The notes: generated by a model from the sequence alone, not told the origin. Counted from the first letter of the stretch, positions 25,012 to 34,181 are shown. The stretch is DNA of 64,000 nucleotides from JAHTBL01 sp038532735 (GCA_038532735.1 JBCBAC010000004.1:1-64000), one strand, 5' to 3'. Numbers and translations are program-made.

Positions 25012-25801
25012 TCCAACCCTTCCGCCTGAGATCGTCTGCACGGGTCTTGGAAAGACCTTCGATGGCGGGACAGAGGCTGTCAAAGCTCTGGATTTGACCT
25101 TTGCCGCCGGGCAGACCACTGCGCTGGTCGGTCCATCAGGCTGCGGAAAGTCGACGCTGCTGCGGATGGTGGCCGGGCTGGAAGACCCCAGCGTGGGCAC
25201 CGTCTCCATTGCCGGCGCGCCGCCTGCCGAGACGCTTCGGCGCGCTGGGCTGTCCGTGGCATTTCAGGACCCATCGCTTCTGCCTTGGCGAAGCGTGCGC
25301 GGGAACATCGAACTGGCGCTCAGCCTTGCACGTCATCCGGTGGATCGTGCGACGGTTGATCAATTGATCTCTCTGGTTGGCCTCGATGGCTTTGCAGAGA
25401 CGCGCCCCGCCCAATTGTCCGGCGGAATGCGCCAGCGTGCAGCCATTGCCCGTGCGTTGGCTACCAAGCCGGGGCTGCTGTTGCTTGATGAGCCTTTCGG
25501 GGCCGTCGATGAATTGACACGCCAGCAACTAGCGCAAGACCTGCCGCGGATTTGGGAAGCACAGGGGACGACGACGCTGCTTGTCACCCATTCGGTGAGC
25601 GAGGCCGTCTTACTGTCGGATCGCGTGATCGTGCTGTCGCCCCGGCCCGCCAAGATCGTGGCCGATATCGACATCGCCCTGCCGCGCCCCCGCACGACCG
25701 AGATGGGACGCTCAGATGAGGCCGCTGCGCTGATCGATCAGGTTTTTGCGGCCCTCTCCAAAGGGATGTCAGACGCGCAAAGGCCGCTTGCCGCGCAATG
25801 A
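25001..25801 (+). CDS. ABC transporter ATP-binding protein, SsuB/TauB type
   Basis: ATPase of 266 residues with all motifs: Walker A GPSGCGKST (near residue 44), Q-loop VAFQDPSLLPWRSV, signature LSGGMRQR, Walker B GLLLLDEPFGAVD and switch histidine VTHSVSEAV. The start at ATG 25001 follows AAGAGG and lies inside the end of the binding protein gene (11-bp overlap). The stop overlaps the start of the permease by 4 bp. The class imports nitrate, sulfonates, taurine or thiamine precursors; which one is open. Confidence 0.93.
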   Translation: MPADPTLPPEIVCTGLGKTFDGGTEAVKALDLTFAAGQTTALVGPSGCGKSTLLRMVAGLEDPSVGTVSIAGAPPAETLRRAGLSVAFQDPSLLPWRSVRGNIELALSLARHPVDRATVDQLISLVGLDGFAETRPAQLSGGMRQRAAIARALATKPGLLLLDEPFGAVDELTRQQLAQDLPRIWEAQGTTTLLVTHSVSEAVLLSDRVIVLSPRPAKIVADIDIALPRPRTTEMGRSDEAAALIDQVFAALSKGMSDAQRPLAAQ

Positions 25802-27378
25802 GCGTCGGAGCGTTAAGTCTTCCTCGCGCCAAGCTGTCGCGCGCCTCAACACCAAAGCCTTGGCTGGGGATCGTGTTGCTCCTGGCCGGGTGGGAGCTGT
25901 CAGGACGGCTGCTGACAGACGCTTTCGCCTTGGCAGCCCCAAGCGATGTTCTGCGCTATCTGGCCCAGGAATGGCGCCTGATGGCGCGCGCGCTTTGGGT
26001 CACGCTAGGCAATGCGGCTGCGGGGTTCGCGATTGGCAATCTTGCTGCCTTGGCTTTGGCGGCGCTTGCGCTTGTCTGGCCGCGCAGTGAGCGCGTGATC
26101 GCCGGGTTGGCCTTGCTTGTGTTTTGCCTTCCGATGGTCGCCACCGGGCCGATCTTACGGGTCATTTTCGGCCCTGGCGCAGGGCCTCAAATCGCTTTGG
26201 CCGCGCTGGCGGTCTATTACACCACGCTCATTCCGCTTCTCGTCGGGTTGAGGGCTGCTCCGGACAGTTGGTTTGATCTGGTGCGCAGCTACGGGCGGGG
26301 TCGGTTTGCAGCCCTCTTGCATGTGCGCGCGATGGCCGCCTTACCCTACCTGTTCACGGGGCTTCAAATCGCGGCCCCTGCGGCCTTTCTGGGCGCAATG
26401 GTGGGAGAGTTCACCGGGGCGGAGCGCGGTATGGGCGTGCTGACCGTCCGCGCCATCCGCGCCCTTGATGTGGAGATGGCCTGGGCCCTTGCGAGCGTGG
26501 CGACCCTCGTAGCCATCCTCGCATATCTCGCGATTGGCGTGCTGGCCCGCCGCGTGCTTCTGGAAGACCCGCCCGTTATCCTCGCGACGCCCAGATCCTC
26601 CGCCGCCCAGAGCGCCGCGTGGCGCGATGCTGGTCTGGTCGCCGTCCTCGCACTGATCGCGTGGCCCGGCGTGATCTGGGCCTTCGATCTCAATCCGTTT
26701 TTCGCGAAAGGGCCGGTTGACGTGTTCGACGCTGTCTTCCTGGCGGACGATGCAGATGAGACGCTCGCGTCGCTGGGTACCGCATTAGGCGAGACGGCGA
26801 TCTTCCTGCTGCCGGGTTACTTCGCCGGGTTGGCTGCGGGGGCAGGGCTCGCGATCCTCCTGATCCTTGTCCCGGCTCTGTCGGGCACCGCCATGGCTTT
26901 GGCCATTGGCTTGCGCTCGGTCCCGATTGTGACCACCGCACCGCTGATTGTCCTGTTCCTTGGACGGGGGGCTGTGGGCACGATTATTCTTGTGGCCGTC
27001 ATGGTCTTTTTCCCGACGCTCGTCGCATGCCTGCACGGGTTGCGTCAGACACCGGGGCAGGTGCTGGATGTCTTTGACAGCTATGCCGCCGGACCCGTTG
27101 CGCGCCTTTTGCACGTGCGCATACCTGCGATGCTTCCGGCGTTTTTCGCCGCCGCGCGCATCGCTGTTCCGGCTTCGGTCCTCGCGATCACAGTAGTGGA
27201 GTGGCTGGCGACCGGCGCAGGGATTGGTAGCCTTATGGCGCTCTCGGCATCGCTGTCAGATTACGACATGCTGTGGAGTTCGGTCGTGCTCGTCTCGGTC
27301 CTGTCTGCGGTCGGCTACGCGCTTGTTGGTTTGATCGAGCGGCGCGTGCTCGCAGTTTACGCGCCGGAGCAGCTCTGA
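25798..27378 (+). CDS. ABC transporter permease, two permease domains fused
   Basis: Membrane protein of 526 residues, twice the usual length. Two BPD-type permease domains are arranged in tandem: residues about 20-255 (EAA-like loop WFDLVRSYGRGRFAALLHVRAMAALPYLFTGL) and about 270-526 (VLDVFDSYAAGPVARLLHVRIPAMLPAFF). Each ends with a related helix (AIGVLARRVLLED and LVGLIERRVLAVY). In most NitT/TauT importers the permease is a homodimer of a single-domain protein. The fusion lets the two halves diverge. Its stop shares one base with the start of the glycosyltransferase gene. Confidence 0.92.
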   Translation: MSVGALSLPRAKLSRASTPKPWLGIVLLLAGWELSGRLLTDAFALAAPSDVLRYLAQEWRLMARALWVTLGNAAAGFAIGNLAALALAALALVWPRSERVIAGLALLVFCLPMVATGPILRVIFGPGAGPQIALAALAVYYTTLIPLLVGLRAAPDSWFDLVRSYGRGRFAALLHVRAMAALPYLFTGLQIAAPAAFLGAMVGEFTGAERGMGVLTVRAIRALDVEMAWALASVATLVAILAYLAIGVLARRVLLEDPPVILATPRSSAAQSAAWRDAGLVAVLALIAWPGVIWAFDLNPFFAKGPVDVFDAVFLADDADETLASLGTALGETAIFLLPGYFAGLAAGAGLAILLILVPALSGTAMALAIGLRSVPIVTTAPLIVLFLGRGAVGTIILVAVMVFFPTLVACLHGLRQTPGQVLDVFDSYAAGPVARLLHVRIPAMLPAFFAAARIAVPASVLAITVVEWLATGAGIGSLMALSASLSDYDMLWSSVVLVSVLSAVGYALVGLIERRVLAVYAPEQL

Positions 27379-28436
27379 TGCGCTTGCGCCATGCCGCCTT
27401 TGCCATTCCGGGTGATATCAATACCTCGACTGGGGGTTACATTTATGAAAAGCGATTGCTCGGAGGGCTCCGCGCGCAGGGTCGAGATGTACAGCATCTG
27501 CAGATTGGCGCCTCATTCCCTGACCCAACCGATAGGGACATGGCGGATCTCGTGGGGCAGTTGAGTGCGTTGGAGCCGGATCGCCCCGTCATTCTGGACG
27601 GGTTTCTGTCGGGTACAATCGATACCACGGCACTCGCCCAGCTGCATGTGCCCACGGTCGCGATGGTTCACCATCCCCTTGCGCTGGAAAGCGGGCTGGC
27701 CGCCGACCGACGCGATTTTCTCTACCGCATTGAACGCGATAATCTGGCGTTGGTCTCGCATGTGCTGGTCCCAAGCCCGCATACGGCCCATATTTTGAGT
27801 GAGAGATACGCGGTTGCACCGGACCGCATCACCATCGCGCGGCCCGGGACGGAAAGGCTGAAGGTGCAGCCTGAACCCCAGACGCCCCCCATGATCCTGT
27901 CTGTCGGCATTCAGCATCCGCGCAAAGGGCATGATGTTCTCCTCCGTAGCCTTGCCAAGCTGCGATCCTACGACTGGCAGGCGGTCATCGTCGGGGCATC
28001 CTATGATGCGGCGCATTCTGCCGAATTACAGCGTCTTCTGGTTGAGCTGGATTTGGTCGAACGTGTCCGCATCGCGGGATGTGTGTTGGATGCTGAGTTG
28101 GCGCAGCTCTATAGCGCAGCGTCGATCTTCGCGCTTGCTACACGTTATGAGGGGTATGGCCTTGTCTTCGATGAAGCACTGGCCGCTGGCTTGCCGATCG
28201 TCAGCTGCGCAACCGGGGCTGTGCCGGGCACGGTGCCGAAAGAGGCCGGTCTTCTGGTGCCGCCAGATGATGAAGAGGCCTTCGCCGGCGCGCTTTGTGA
28301 TCTTTTGACTGACGATTCTCGTCGCGCGGAGCTTGCCCGCGCCGCGCAAGTTGCGGGAGATAATTTGCCCACCTGGTCCGACACGGCTCGCATCGCTGGG
28401 GAGGTCCTCGACCGTTTGCCGACAGGTTCGGGCTAG
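27378..28436 (+). CDS. Family 4 glycosyltransferase
   Basis: GT-B glycosyltransferase of 352 residues, cytoplasmic face. The N-terminal domain begins RHAAFAIPGDINTSTGGYIYEKRLLGGL. The C-terminal donor-binding domain has ILSVGIQHPRKGHDVLLRSLAKL and the E-x7-E motif in RYEGYGLVFDEALAAGLPIVS near residue 256. The start ATG 27378 overlaps the permease stop TGA, so it is co-translated with the ABC importer although the functions look unrelated. It likely acts with the upstream lipid genes, as similar glycosyltransferases do in other Rhodobacterales gene clusters (recalled, not checked). Confidence 0.9.
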   Translation: MRLRHAAFAIPGDINTSTGGYIYEKRLLGGLRAQGRDVQHLQIGASFPDPTDRDMADLVGQLSALEPDRPVILDGFLSGTIDTTALAQLHVPTVAMVHHPLALESGLAADRRDFLYRIERDNLALVSHVLVPSPHTAHILSERYAVAPDRITIARPGTERLKVQPEPQTPPMILSVGIQHPRKGHDVLLRSLAKLRSYDWQAVIVGASYDAAHSAELQRLLVELDLVERVRIAGCVLDAELAQLYSAASIFALATRYEGYGLVFDEALAAGLPIVSCATGAVPGTVPKEAGLLVPPDDEEAFAGALCDLLTDDSRRAELARAAQVAGDNLPTWSDTARIAGEVLDRLPTGSG

Positions 28437-28443
28437 CGGCTCG

Positions 28444-29196
28444 CTAAACCAGTCGCGCGTAGAAATCGCCCGAATTGGCGGAATGTGGCAAAGCGTCCAA
28501 CTCGGCATGCATCGCTTCTCCGGTCAGCCACGTCTGACGCTGTAGGGCGTGTTCTTCGCCTAGGCTCATGTTGAACGCATAGCGGCCCAAGTCCAAAAGG
28601 CGATCTATGCAGGCATGCGCGCAAGCGCGCTGGATCGTCGTGAATTCAAACGAGAGCGCTGAGACGGCCGTGCTGAGGCCTGCAAGCACGTCGGCCTCAT
28701 GCCCCTCCACGTCGATTTTGATGAAGCTCGGCACGCCGTATCGTGCGATCAAAGCGTCCAGCGTTGTCACAGGAACTGTCACGCGGCTGTCCCAGGCCTC
28801 GCCTTGCCATCCCTCAGCCCCTGTGGCGGCGTCGATGAAGTCTGAGGCCATCGTGGCAACGGTGGGGTTGCGCGTGTTGAGGAAAAGGGTTGCCTCCGCT
28901 TCTTCGTTACCCACCGCCCATGGCAGTAGAACGAGATCGGATTTGCGCCCATGAAGCAAACGTAGCGCCCGAAAGATATGCGGTTGCGGCTCAAGCGCGA
29001 CAACGGTCGCGCCCAGCTTCAGAAAGCTTGCCGTCCGGTCGCCCACATGTGCGCCGACATCGAAGACGAGATCCTGCGGGCCGACGAACTCCGCGTTGAG
29101 CGCATGCATCCGCTGTGTCCGCGCATGATCGCGGTAGTAGACCTCGAACGAGCGGTGGAGTCCTCTCAAGTGGCGCGGGCGGTTTTGTTGCATCAT
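28444..29196 (-). CDS. FkbM-family methyltransferase
   Basis: SAM-dependent methyltransferase of 250 residues. Motif I is DLVFDVGAHVGDRTASFLKLGATVVALEPQP (from about residue 42). The FkbM signature FIKIDVEGHEADVLAGL follows later. The family O-methylates sugars of lipids, glycans or natural products. It ends 7 bp from the glycosyltransferase on the opposite strand, so a shared role in glycan or glycolipid modification is plausible. Two adjacent ATG codons (29196 and 29193) are possible starts. Confidence 0.9.
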   Translation of the reverse strand: MMQQNRPRHLRGLHRSFEVYYRDHARTQRMHALNAEFVGPQDLVFDVGAHVGDRTASFLKLGATVVALEPQPHIFRALRLLHGRKSDLVLLPWAVGNEEAEATLFLNTRNPTVATMASDFIDAATGAEGWQGEAWDSRVTVPVTTLDALIARYGVPSFIKIDVEGHEADVLAGLSTAVSALSFEFTTIQRACAHACIDRLLDLGRYAFNMSLGEEHALQRQTWLTGEAMHAELDALPHSANSGDFYARLV

Positions 29197-29400
29197 CGTG
29201 AGGGCTCATTGGTCGAAAGGTGGTGTCAGTACCGGCATCAGACATATCGGTCGATCCGTCTGTAAGACCAGCTTGTGATCATCTTTCGAACTCGATGCGG
29301 ATCGGCAGAGCGCAAAGCCAAAGTTCATGTGCTCACACGATCCTGACTGGCGGTTCGGCGCATGAGGTTTATCTTTTAAGCAGCAATTGAGGGAACCTCC

Positions 29401-30411
29401 ATGCAACGCCTGCCCCGCCGTCTTTTCGTCGCCAGTGCGACTGCAAGTTTGGCTGCGCCTCTTTTCGCGCAACAGGACCCTTGGGCATCCATCGTGGCAG
29501 AGGCGCGCGCGTTGGATCAGTGCAACGGGTTGATGATCCAACAAGCGGGTCAGACCCGGCTTGCCGAAGTGTTTCGCGGGCCAGCTTTGGGGCGCGCGGT
29601 GCCGGTGAAATCGGTCTCCAAAACGCTCGTCGCCGCGTTGACCGGTGCCGCTTTAGACCGGGGCGAGTTGCCCTCCATCACCGCCAGCTTGGGAGAGGTC
29701 GCGCCAGCATTGATCCCGGCCCGTGCCGATCCGCGCGTGGCCGAGATCACGGTTGAAGACTTGGTCACGATGCAAGCGGGGCTGGAGCGGACATCGGGCG
29801 CGAATTATGGCGGCTGGATCAGTAGCCGGGATTGGGTGGCCGACGCACTGTCGCGCCCGTTCGTGGCCGAACCCGGCGCGCGTATGCTCTATTCGACAGG
29901 ATCTTTTCATATACTCGGTGCGGTGCTCAGCGCAGTCTCTGGCGAGAGCCTTTTGACCCTTGCGCGTGAGCGTTTGGGCAGGCCCTTGGGGATCGAGATC
30001 CCAGCATGGACCCGCGATCCGCAGGGGCGTTATCTGGGCGGAAACGAAATGGCATTGAGCTTGCCTGATATGATCCGCTTTGGTGAAATGTATCGTCGGC
30101 AGGGCGAATGGGATGGTGCGCGCGTCTTGAGTGCTGATTGGGTTGCCCGGTCCTTGCAAACACATACACGGTCGCCGTTTTCCGGTTTGGATTACGGTTA
30201 TGGCTGGTTTTTGGGGCGGGCAGGGCGTGACACTTATGCCTTGGCGCGAGGCTATGGCGGGCAGATCATCTGCATCGTACCCAGCCTTGAGCTGACGCTG
30301 GCGATCACGTCAGACCCCACGCGGCCTGCGCGGAGCGGTGGCTACTTCGGCGATCTCATGCGCTTGATCGAAGGGACGATCTTGCCGGTCGCGCGGGACG
30401 GGATGGCGTAA
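29401..30411 (+). CDS. Serine hydrolase, class C beta-lactamase-related
   Basis: Predicted periplasmic serine hydrolase of 336 residues. The N-terminus (MQRLPRRLFVASATASLAAPLFAQ) is a signal peptide with an arginine pair. The nucleophile motif S-x-x-K is SVSK at 71-74, and the Tyr motif is in MLYSTGSFHILGAV. The third motif region reads ALARGYGGQIICIVPSLELTLAITSD. The family covers esterases, amidases such as NylB, and DD-peptidases; the substrate is unknown. GAGGG lies 7 nt before the ATG. It is a single gene ended by a strong hairpin. Confidence 0.9.
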   Translation: MQRLPRRLFVASATASLAAPLFAQQDPWASIVAEARALDQCNGLMIQQAGQTRLAEVFRGPALGRAVPVKSVSKTLVAALTGAALDRGELPSITASLGEVAPALIPARADPRVAEITVEDLVTMQAGLERTSGANYGGWISSRDWVADALSRPFVAEPGARMLYSTGSFHILGAVLSAVSGESLLTLARERLGRPLGIEIPAWTRDPQGRYLGGNEMALSLPDMIRFGEMYRRQGEWDGARVLSADWVARSLQTHTRSPFSGLDYGYGWFLGRAGRDTYALARGYGGQIICIVPSLELTLAITSDPTRPARSGGYFGDLMRLIEGTILPVARDGMA

Positions 30412-30413
30412 TT

Positions 30414-30445
30414 GGCGACCCGCTTGATGGGGTCGCCTAATTTTT
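30414..30445 (+). terminator. Hairpin terminator between convergent genes
   Basis: A perfect 8-bp stem GGCGACCC/GGGTCGCC (30414-30421 and 30430-30437) is followed by TAA and TTTTT (30441-30445). It starts 3 bp after the serine hydrolase stop. It reaches the end of the convergent GMC oxidoreductase gene and may slow transcription from both sides. Confidence 0.85.
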
Positions 30446-32051
30446 AGGCGCTTTCGCGGATCAGGTCTGACACCTTTTCGCCAATCATGATGGCAGGCGC
30501 GTTGGTGTTGCCCGAAACGATTTCAGGCATGATCGAGCAATCCGCAACGCGCAGCCCGTCGATGCCATGCACACGCAAGGCCGGATCGGTCACGGCATCC
30601 TCACCAGTGCCCATTTTGCATGTCCCGGTCGGGTGATAGATCGACACGCTGTTATTACGCGCCCAGTCCAAAGTGCCCTCGTAATCGTCCATCTCAAGAT
30701 CGGGATTTGGTCTGAACTCTTCTGCGATCTTCGAGTTGAGGGGCGCATGCTGCGCGATGCTTCGCGCGATTTTGACGCCGTCCACGATGGTTCGACAATC
30801 TGTTTCGGTCGACAAGTAATTCGGGATGATTTTCGGATAGGCTTTGGGATCAGGGCCGCTGAGCTTGATCTCCCCCCGGCTTTCCGGGCGGAGCTGGCAC
30901 ACCGACATCGTGAAGGCCGAGAACGGGTGCACGCCTTCGCCCGGGCTATCGGCTGACCAAGGCTGAACGTGGAACTGGATATCAGGCGATCCGACCTCGG
31001 GCCGGGTTTTCATAAACCCGGTGGCAATACTGGCGGCCATCGTCATGGGACCCGCGCGGAAGAGCGCGTATTTCAACGCGATCCGCGCTTGATTGAGAAG
31101 GCTACGGACCTCATCGTTCAAGGTTGGCTCATTGCATTTATAGACCAGCCGGGCTTGCAGATGGTCCTGCATGTTTTTGCCGACGCCGGGCAGGTGATGC
31201 ACGGTCTCTATCCCGTTCGCCTTGAGTTGTTCACTGTCCCCAATACCCGACAGCATTAGCACTTGAGGCGAATTAATCGCCCCGCCGCATAGCACAATTT
31301 CGCGCCGCGCGGTGATGGTCTGCTGCGCGCCGCTCTTGTCGGTGTAAGAGACACTGACGGCACGCTTGCCTTCCATATTGACCTTCGTGACTTGCGCACT
31401 GGTGATGATCTGGAGGTTCTCGCGCGACCGGGCGGGCTTCAGATACGCCACGGCCGCGCTGCACCGGCGTCCGTTTCGTGTGGTCAGTTGAAAATAGCCC
31501 ACGCCTTCCTGTTCGGCCCCATTGTAATCGGGATTGAACGGGTAGCCTGCCGCCTGTGCCGCCGCGACCCACGCATCGCAAATCGGGCGTTGGATGCGCA
31601 TGTTCGAGACGGCGAGGGGGCCATCATCGCCGTGAAAGTCATCTGCACCGCGCTCGTTACTTTCTGCGCGTTTGAAGAGCGGCAGCACATCGTCCCAGCC
31701 CCATCCGGGATTGCCCATCTGACGCCAGCGATCATAATCCTCAGGCTGACCTCGCACATAAAGCAGGCCGTTCAGCGACGATGACCCCCCCAGTACCTTG
31801 CCGCGCGGCCAGTCGATGGAGCGTCCGTTCAGGCCGGGATCAGGTTCGGTTTTGTAGCACCAGTCGACCTTCGGATTGTGCATCGTTTTGAAATAGCCGA
31901 CGGGAATGTGAATCCACGGGTTTCTGTCAGCGGGCCCTGCCTCAAGCAGCACAACGCGCGTTTTTGGATCTGCACTCAGGCGATTTGCCACCACGCATCC
32001 GGCAGATCCAGCGCCCACGATGACGATATCTGCATCTTGTTTTGCGTCCAC
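30444..32051 (-). CDS. GMC-family FAD-dependent oxidoreductase
   Basis: Flavin alcohol dehydrogenase/oxidase of the choline dehydrogenase group, 535 residues. I start at GTG 32051, which has GGGAGG 9 nt upstream; the open frame to 32132 has no such signal. Motifs: dinucleotide fold DIVIVGAGSAGCVVANRLS, GMC signature 1 in WPRGKVLGGSSSLNGLLYVRG, signature 2 in GGAINSPQVLMLSGIG, the catalytic His in YHPTGTCKMG and the Asn in GNTNAPAIMIGEK. It is divergent from a TRAP transporter operon that ends in an IclR regulator, suggesting that the transported compound is an alcohol or is converted to one. It need not be choline. Confidence 0.92.
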   Translation of the reverse strand: MDAKQDADIVIVGAGSAGCVVANRLSADPKTRVVLLEAGPADRNPWIHIPVGYFKTMHNPKVDWCYKTEPDPGLNGRSIDWPRGKVLGGSSSLNGLLYVRGQPEDYDRWRQMGNPGWGWDDVLPLFKRAESNERGADDFHGDDGPLAVSNMRIQRPICDAWVAAAQAAGYPFNPDYNGAEQEGVGYFQLTTRNGRRCSAAVAYLKPARSRENLQIITSAQVTKVNMEGKRAVSVSYTDKSGAQQTITARREIVLCGGAINSPQVLMLSGIGDSEQLKANGIETVHHLPGVGKNMQDHLQARLVYKCNEPTLNDEVRSLLNQARIALKYALFRAGPMTMAASIATGFMKTRPEVGSPDIQFHVQPWSADSPGEGVHPFSAFTMSVCQLRPESRGEIKLSGPDPKAYPKIIPNYLSTETDCRTIVDGVKIARSIAQHAPLNSKIAEEFRPNPDLEMDDYEGTLDWARNNSVSIYHPTGTCKMGTGEDAVTDPALRVHGIDGLRVADCSIMPEIVSGNTNAPAIMIGEKVSDLIRESA

Positions 32052-32114
32052 GGTCTTTTTCCTCCCAATTGGAAAAAACTCTATGCAGAAGCAAAAAGCT
32101 ATTCTAGTCTTTTC

Positions 32115-32131
32115 TGAGACGTTATGTCTCA
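32115..32131. promoter_or_regulatory. Palindromic operator candidate between GMC and TRAP genes
   Basis: TGAGAC-GTTAT-GTCTCA (arms 32115-32120 and 32126-32131) is a perfect 6-bp inverted repeat in the 105-bp divergent promoter region. The operon carries its own IclR-family gene, and IclR proteins bind short palindromes, so it is the natural candidate regulator. No second copy was found in this window. Confidence 0.55.
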
Positions 32132-32156
32132 ATAATTGTCAAAATGGGAGGACAAC

Positions 32157-33386
32157 ATGGGAATTTACGATCGAATTAAGGGAGTCTCGCGCCGGGATTT
32201 CTTTAGGATCGCAGGGACTTACGGCATGAGCTCGACGCTCTTGGCCGCGGGAACCTTCGGTGGGGCTATGACAGCAGCTAACCTCGCGAAAGCTGCGGAA
32301 TCAACCTACAACAAGCGGTTTTCGAAAGAAGCCAAGCACACGCTGAAGTTCGGCGCGGCTGGTTTCAACCCGCAAAACCTTCTGATCGAACGTGCAGGGT
32401 GTTTGGAATTCGCCCGTGACTTGGAGGAGCGCACGGACGGCGAAATTCGTATCGAGTTTATCGGCAACAACCAAATCTGTGGGCAGCTGTCCTGCGTCGA
32501 GAAAGCCCAGCAGGGCATCATCGACATTTATGCAGCATCCACCCAGAACTCTGCCGGTGGTGCACCTTACCTGAACGTGTTGGACTATGCGTATATGTTC
32601 CGCAGCCGCGCGGATCAGTATTATTTCATGTACAGCCCGGAATCGCAGCGGATTCTGCGCGAGCCGTTCGAGAAGCGCCACGGTCTGAAGTTCCTCTTCA
32701 CCCACGCAGAACTGCGCGGGATCATGATGGGTCAGAACTTTGCCGACAAACCCACCGTAACCAAGCTCGAAGACATCATGGGCACCAAGAACCGCGTGAC
32801 GGGCACCCAGCTGGGCCGCATTGCGATGGAGGCGCTGAACCTCAACCCGGTGCCGGTGGCATGGGAAGAGACGCTCGATGGCCTGAAGCAGGGCCTGATC
32901 GACGGTGCGGAGACATGGGCTTCGGCTGTGGCCTACGCAAACATGTCGCCGGTTGTGTCTCAGTGTGTTGACCTGCGCTTCTTCTGCGGCACAGAGCACA
33001 CGGCCATGACGGCCTCGACCTTTGACAGCCTGGGTGGCGAGTTGCAGGACGCGGTTATGGAGGCCTCCTACCTGACGCAGGTTCACGTGCAAGCTGCCAA
33101 TGAAGCAGCCCTTGTGAACACCGTCGGTCACTCGACCCCGCAACTGCCCAACACGATCTTCGCGCAGAACGATGTGCGCGTGGCCAACCTTTCGGATGAA
33201 GAAGTCCGCAAGGCCGAAGAGATGTGTTCGCCTGAGTTCCAACCGCAACTGTGGGAGCAGTGGCGCGAGCGGATCAACGGTTGGGCCGGTGGCATCGACA
33301 CCTACCAGGACATCTACAACGAAGTGCGTAACAACCCGCACACGCTGGCTGAAAACGTCGAGCCGCGTCGTTGGTGGAAAGGCTAA
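32157..33386 (+). CDS. TRAP transporter substrate-binding protein, DctP family, Tat-exported
   Basis: Periplasmic receptor of a TRAP transporter, 409 residues. The ATG at 32157 follows GGGAGG; the next in-frame upstream start at 32136 is less good. The signal is twin-arginine (VSRRDFFRIAG, to about residue 45), unusual for DctP proteins and suggesting folding before export. The core has the DctP pattern GTKNRVTGTQLGRIAMEALNLNPVPVAWEETLDGLKQGLIDGAETW with the conserved Arg. Cysteines occur in GCLEFA, QICGQLSCVEKA and SQCVDLRFFCGT. It is longer than the usual 320-340 residues. The ligand is unknown; the flanking GMC oxidoreductase points to an alcohol-derived substrate. Confidence 0.92.
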   Translation: MGIYDRIKGVSRRDFFRIAGTYGMSSTLLAAGTFGGAMTAANLAKAAESTYNKRFSKEAKHTLKFGAAGFNPQNLLIERAGCLEFARDLEERTDGEIRIEFIGNNQICGQLSCVEKAQQGIIDIYAASTQNSAGGAPYLNVLDYAYMFRSRADQYYFMYSPESQRILREPFEKRHGLKFLFTHAELRGIMMGQNFADKPTVTKLEDIMGTKNRVTGTQLGRIAMEALNLNPVPVAWEETLDGLKQGLIDGAETWASAVAYANMSPVVSQCVDLRFFCGTEHTAMTASTFDSLGGELQDAVMEASYLTQVHVQAANEAALVNTVGHSTPQLPNTIFAQNDVRVANLSDEEVRKAEEMCSPEFQPQLWEQWRERINGWAGGIDTYQDIYNEVRNNPHTLAENVEPRRWWKG

Positions 33387-33412
33387 ATCCAGCCTTCTGA
33401 AAAATAATGCTG

Positions 33413-33431
33413 GCCCCGCTGTGCGCGGGGC
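33413..33431 (+). terminator. Stem-loop after the TRAP receptor gene
   Basis: GCCCCGC-TGTGC-GCGGGGC forms a perfect 7-bp stem 26 bp after the receptor stop. There is no T-run directly after it, so it is more likely an mRNA-stabilising or attenuating hairpin than a full terminator. The permease genes follow on the same strand. Confidence 0.6.
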
Positions 33432-33512
33432 TGGCATGCTTGCTTTCAGATAACGTTCTGGTGCGAAAGACCGGGTAAACCGGCACGCATCTCACATGGG
33501 AGGAGGGACCTC

Positions 33513-34181
33513 ATGTCCGTTTTGTCCGACTTCGGCACGCTGATGGCGGCCTTTGGCAGTCAGGATTCATTCGAGATTCGAAATGCGCTGCGTCCGCAGA
33601 CGATGTATGTCATCGGTGCGATCTTCCTGGTGATCTCGGGCTTCGTGATGGCATGGATCTACCACCGTGTTCCGGTCATTGAGCGTTATTTTGAGCGCAC
33701 CATCATGGTTACGAGTTATCTGGCGATTGCGTTGATCATCTTTTGGGGAGTGATTGACCGGTTCGTCTTCTCCAACCAGCAGCCGTGGTCCACGACGATT
33801 CCACCGTTTCTCTTCATGGTGATGGCGTGGTTTGGGGCTGCCTACAATATCCGCGTCCGCACCCATCTGAGCTTTTCGGAATTCCGCACAATGATGCCGC
33901 GTACAGGGCAGTTCTTCTGCCTCTGTATAGACTTTGTGCTTTGGTTCGGCTTTGCGCTGATTTTCATGGTCACAACCTTGCGGGTGGTCGCGCTGTCGGC
34001 CTCCAACTTCCAGATTGTTCTGGGCACGGATAACACCATGCAGTGGTGGTTTATCTTGGCGGCTCCGGTTGCGGGGGTGCTCATGGCGGCCCGCGCCGTT
34101 GAGAACCTACAGGATGACATCAAGAATTATCGGTCAGGACAACCTCTGATCAAACAAGCTGTGATCGGGGGAGATGTCTGA
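33513..34181 (+). CDS. TRAP transporter small permease, DctQ family
   Basis: Four-helix membrane subunit of the TRAP transporter, 222 residues. Hydrophobic segments start near residues 30, 68, 90 and 140. The stretch WFGAAYNIRVRTHLSFSEFR corresponds to the usual loop after helix 3 (GAAxxxRxxxHxxV). GGGAGGAGGG precedes the start. Its TGA overlaps the ATG of the large permease (ATG 34181). Confidence 0.9.
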   Translation: MSVLSDFGTLMAAFGSQDSFEIRNALRPQTMYVIGAIFLVISGFVMAWIYHRVPVIERYFERTIMVTSYLAIALIIFWGVIDRFVFSNQQPWSTTIPPFLFMVMAWFGAAYNIRVRTHLSFSEFRTMMPRTGQFFCLCIDFVLWFGFALIFMVTTLRVVALSASNFQIVLGTDNTMQWWFILAAPVAGVLMAARAVENLQDDIKNYRSGQPLIKQAVIGGDV

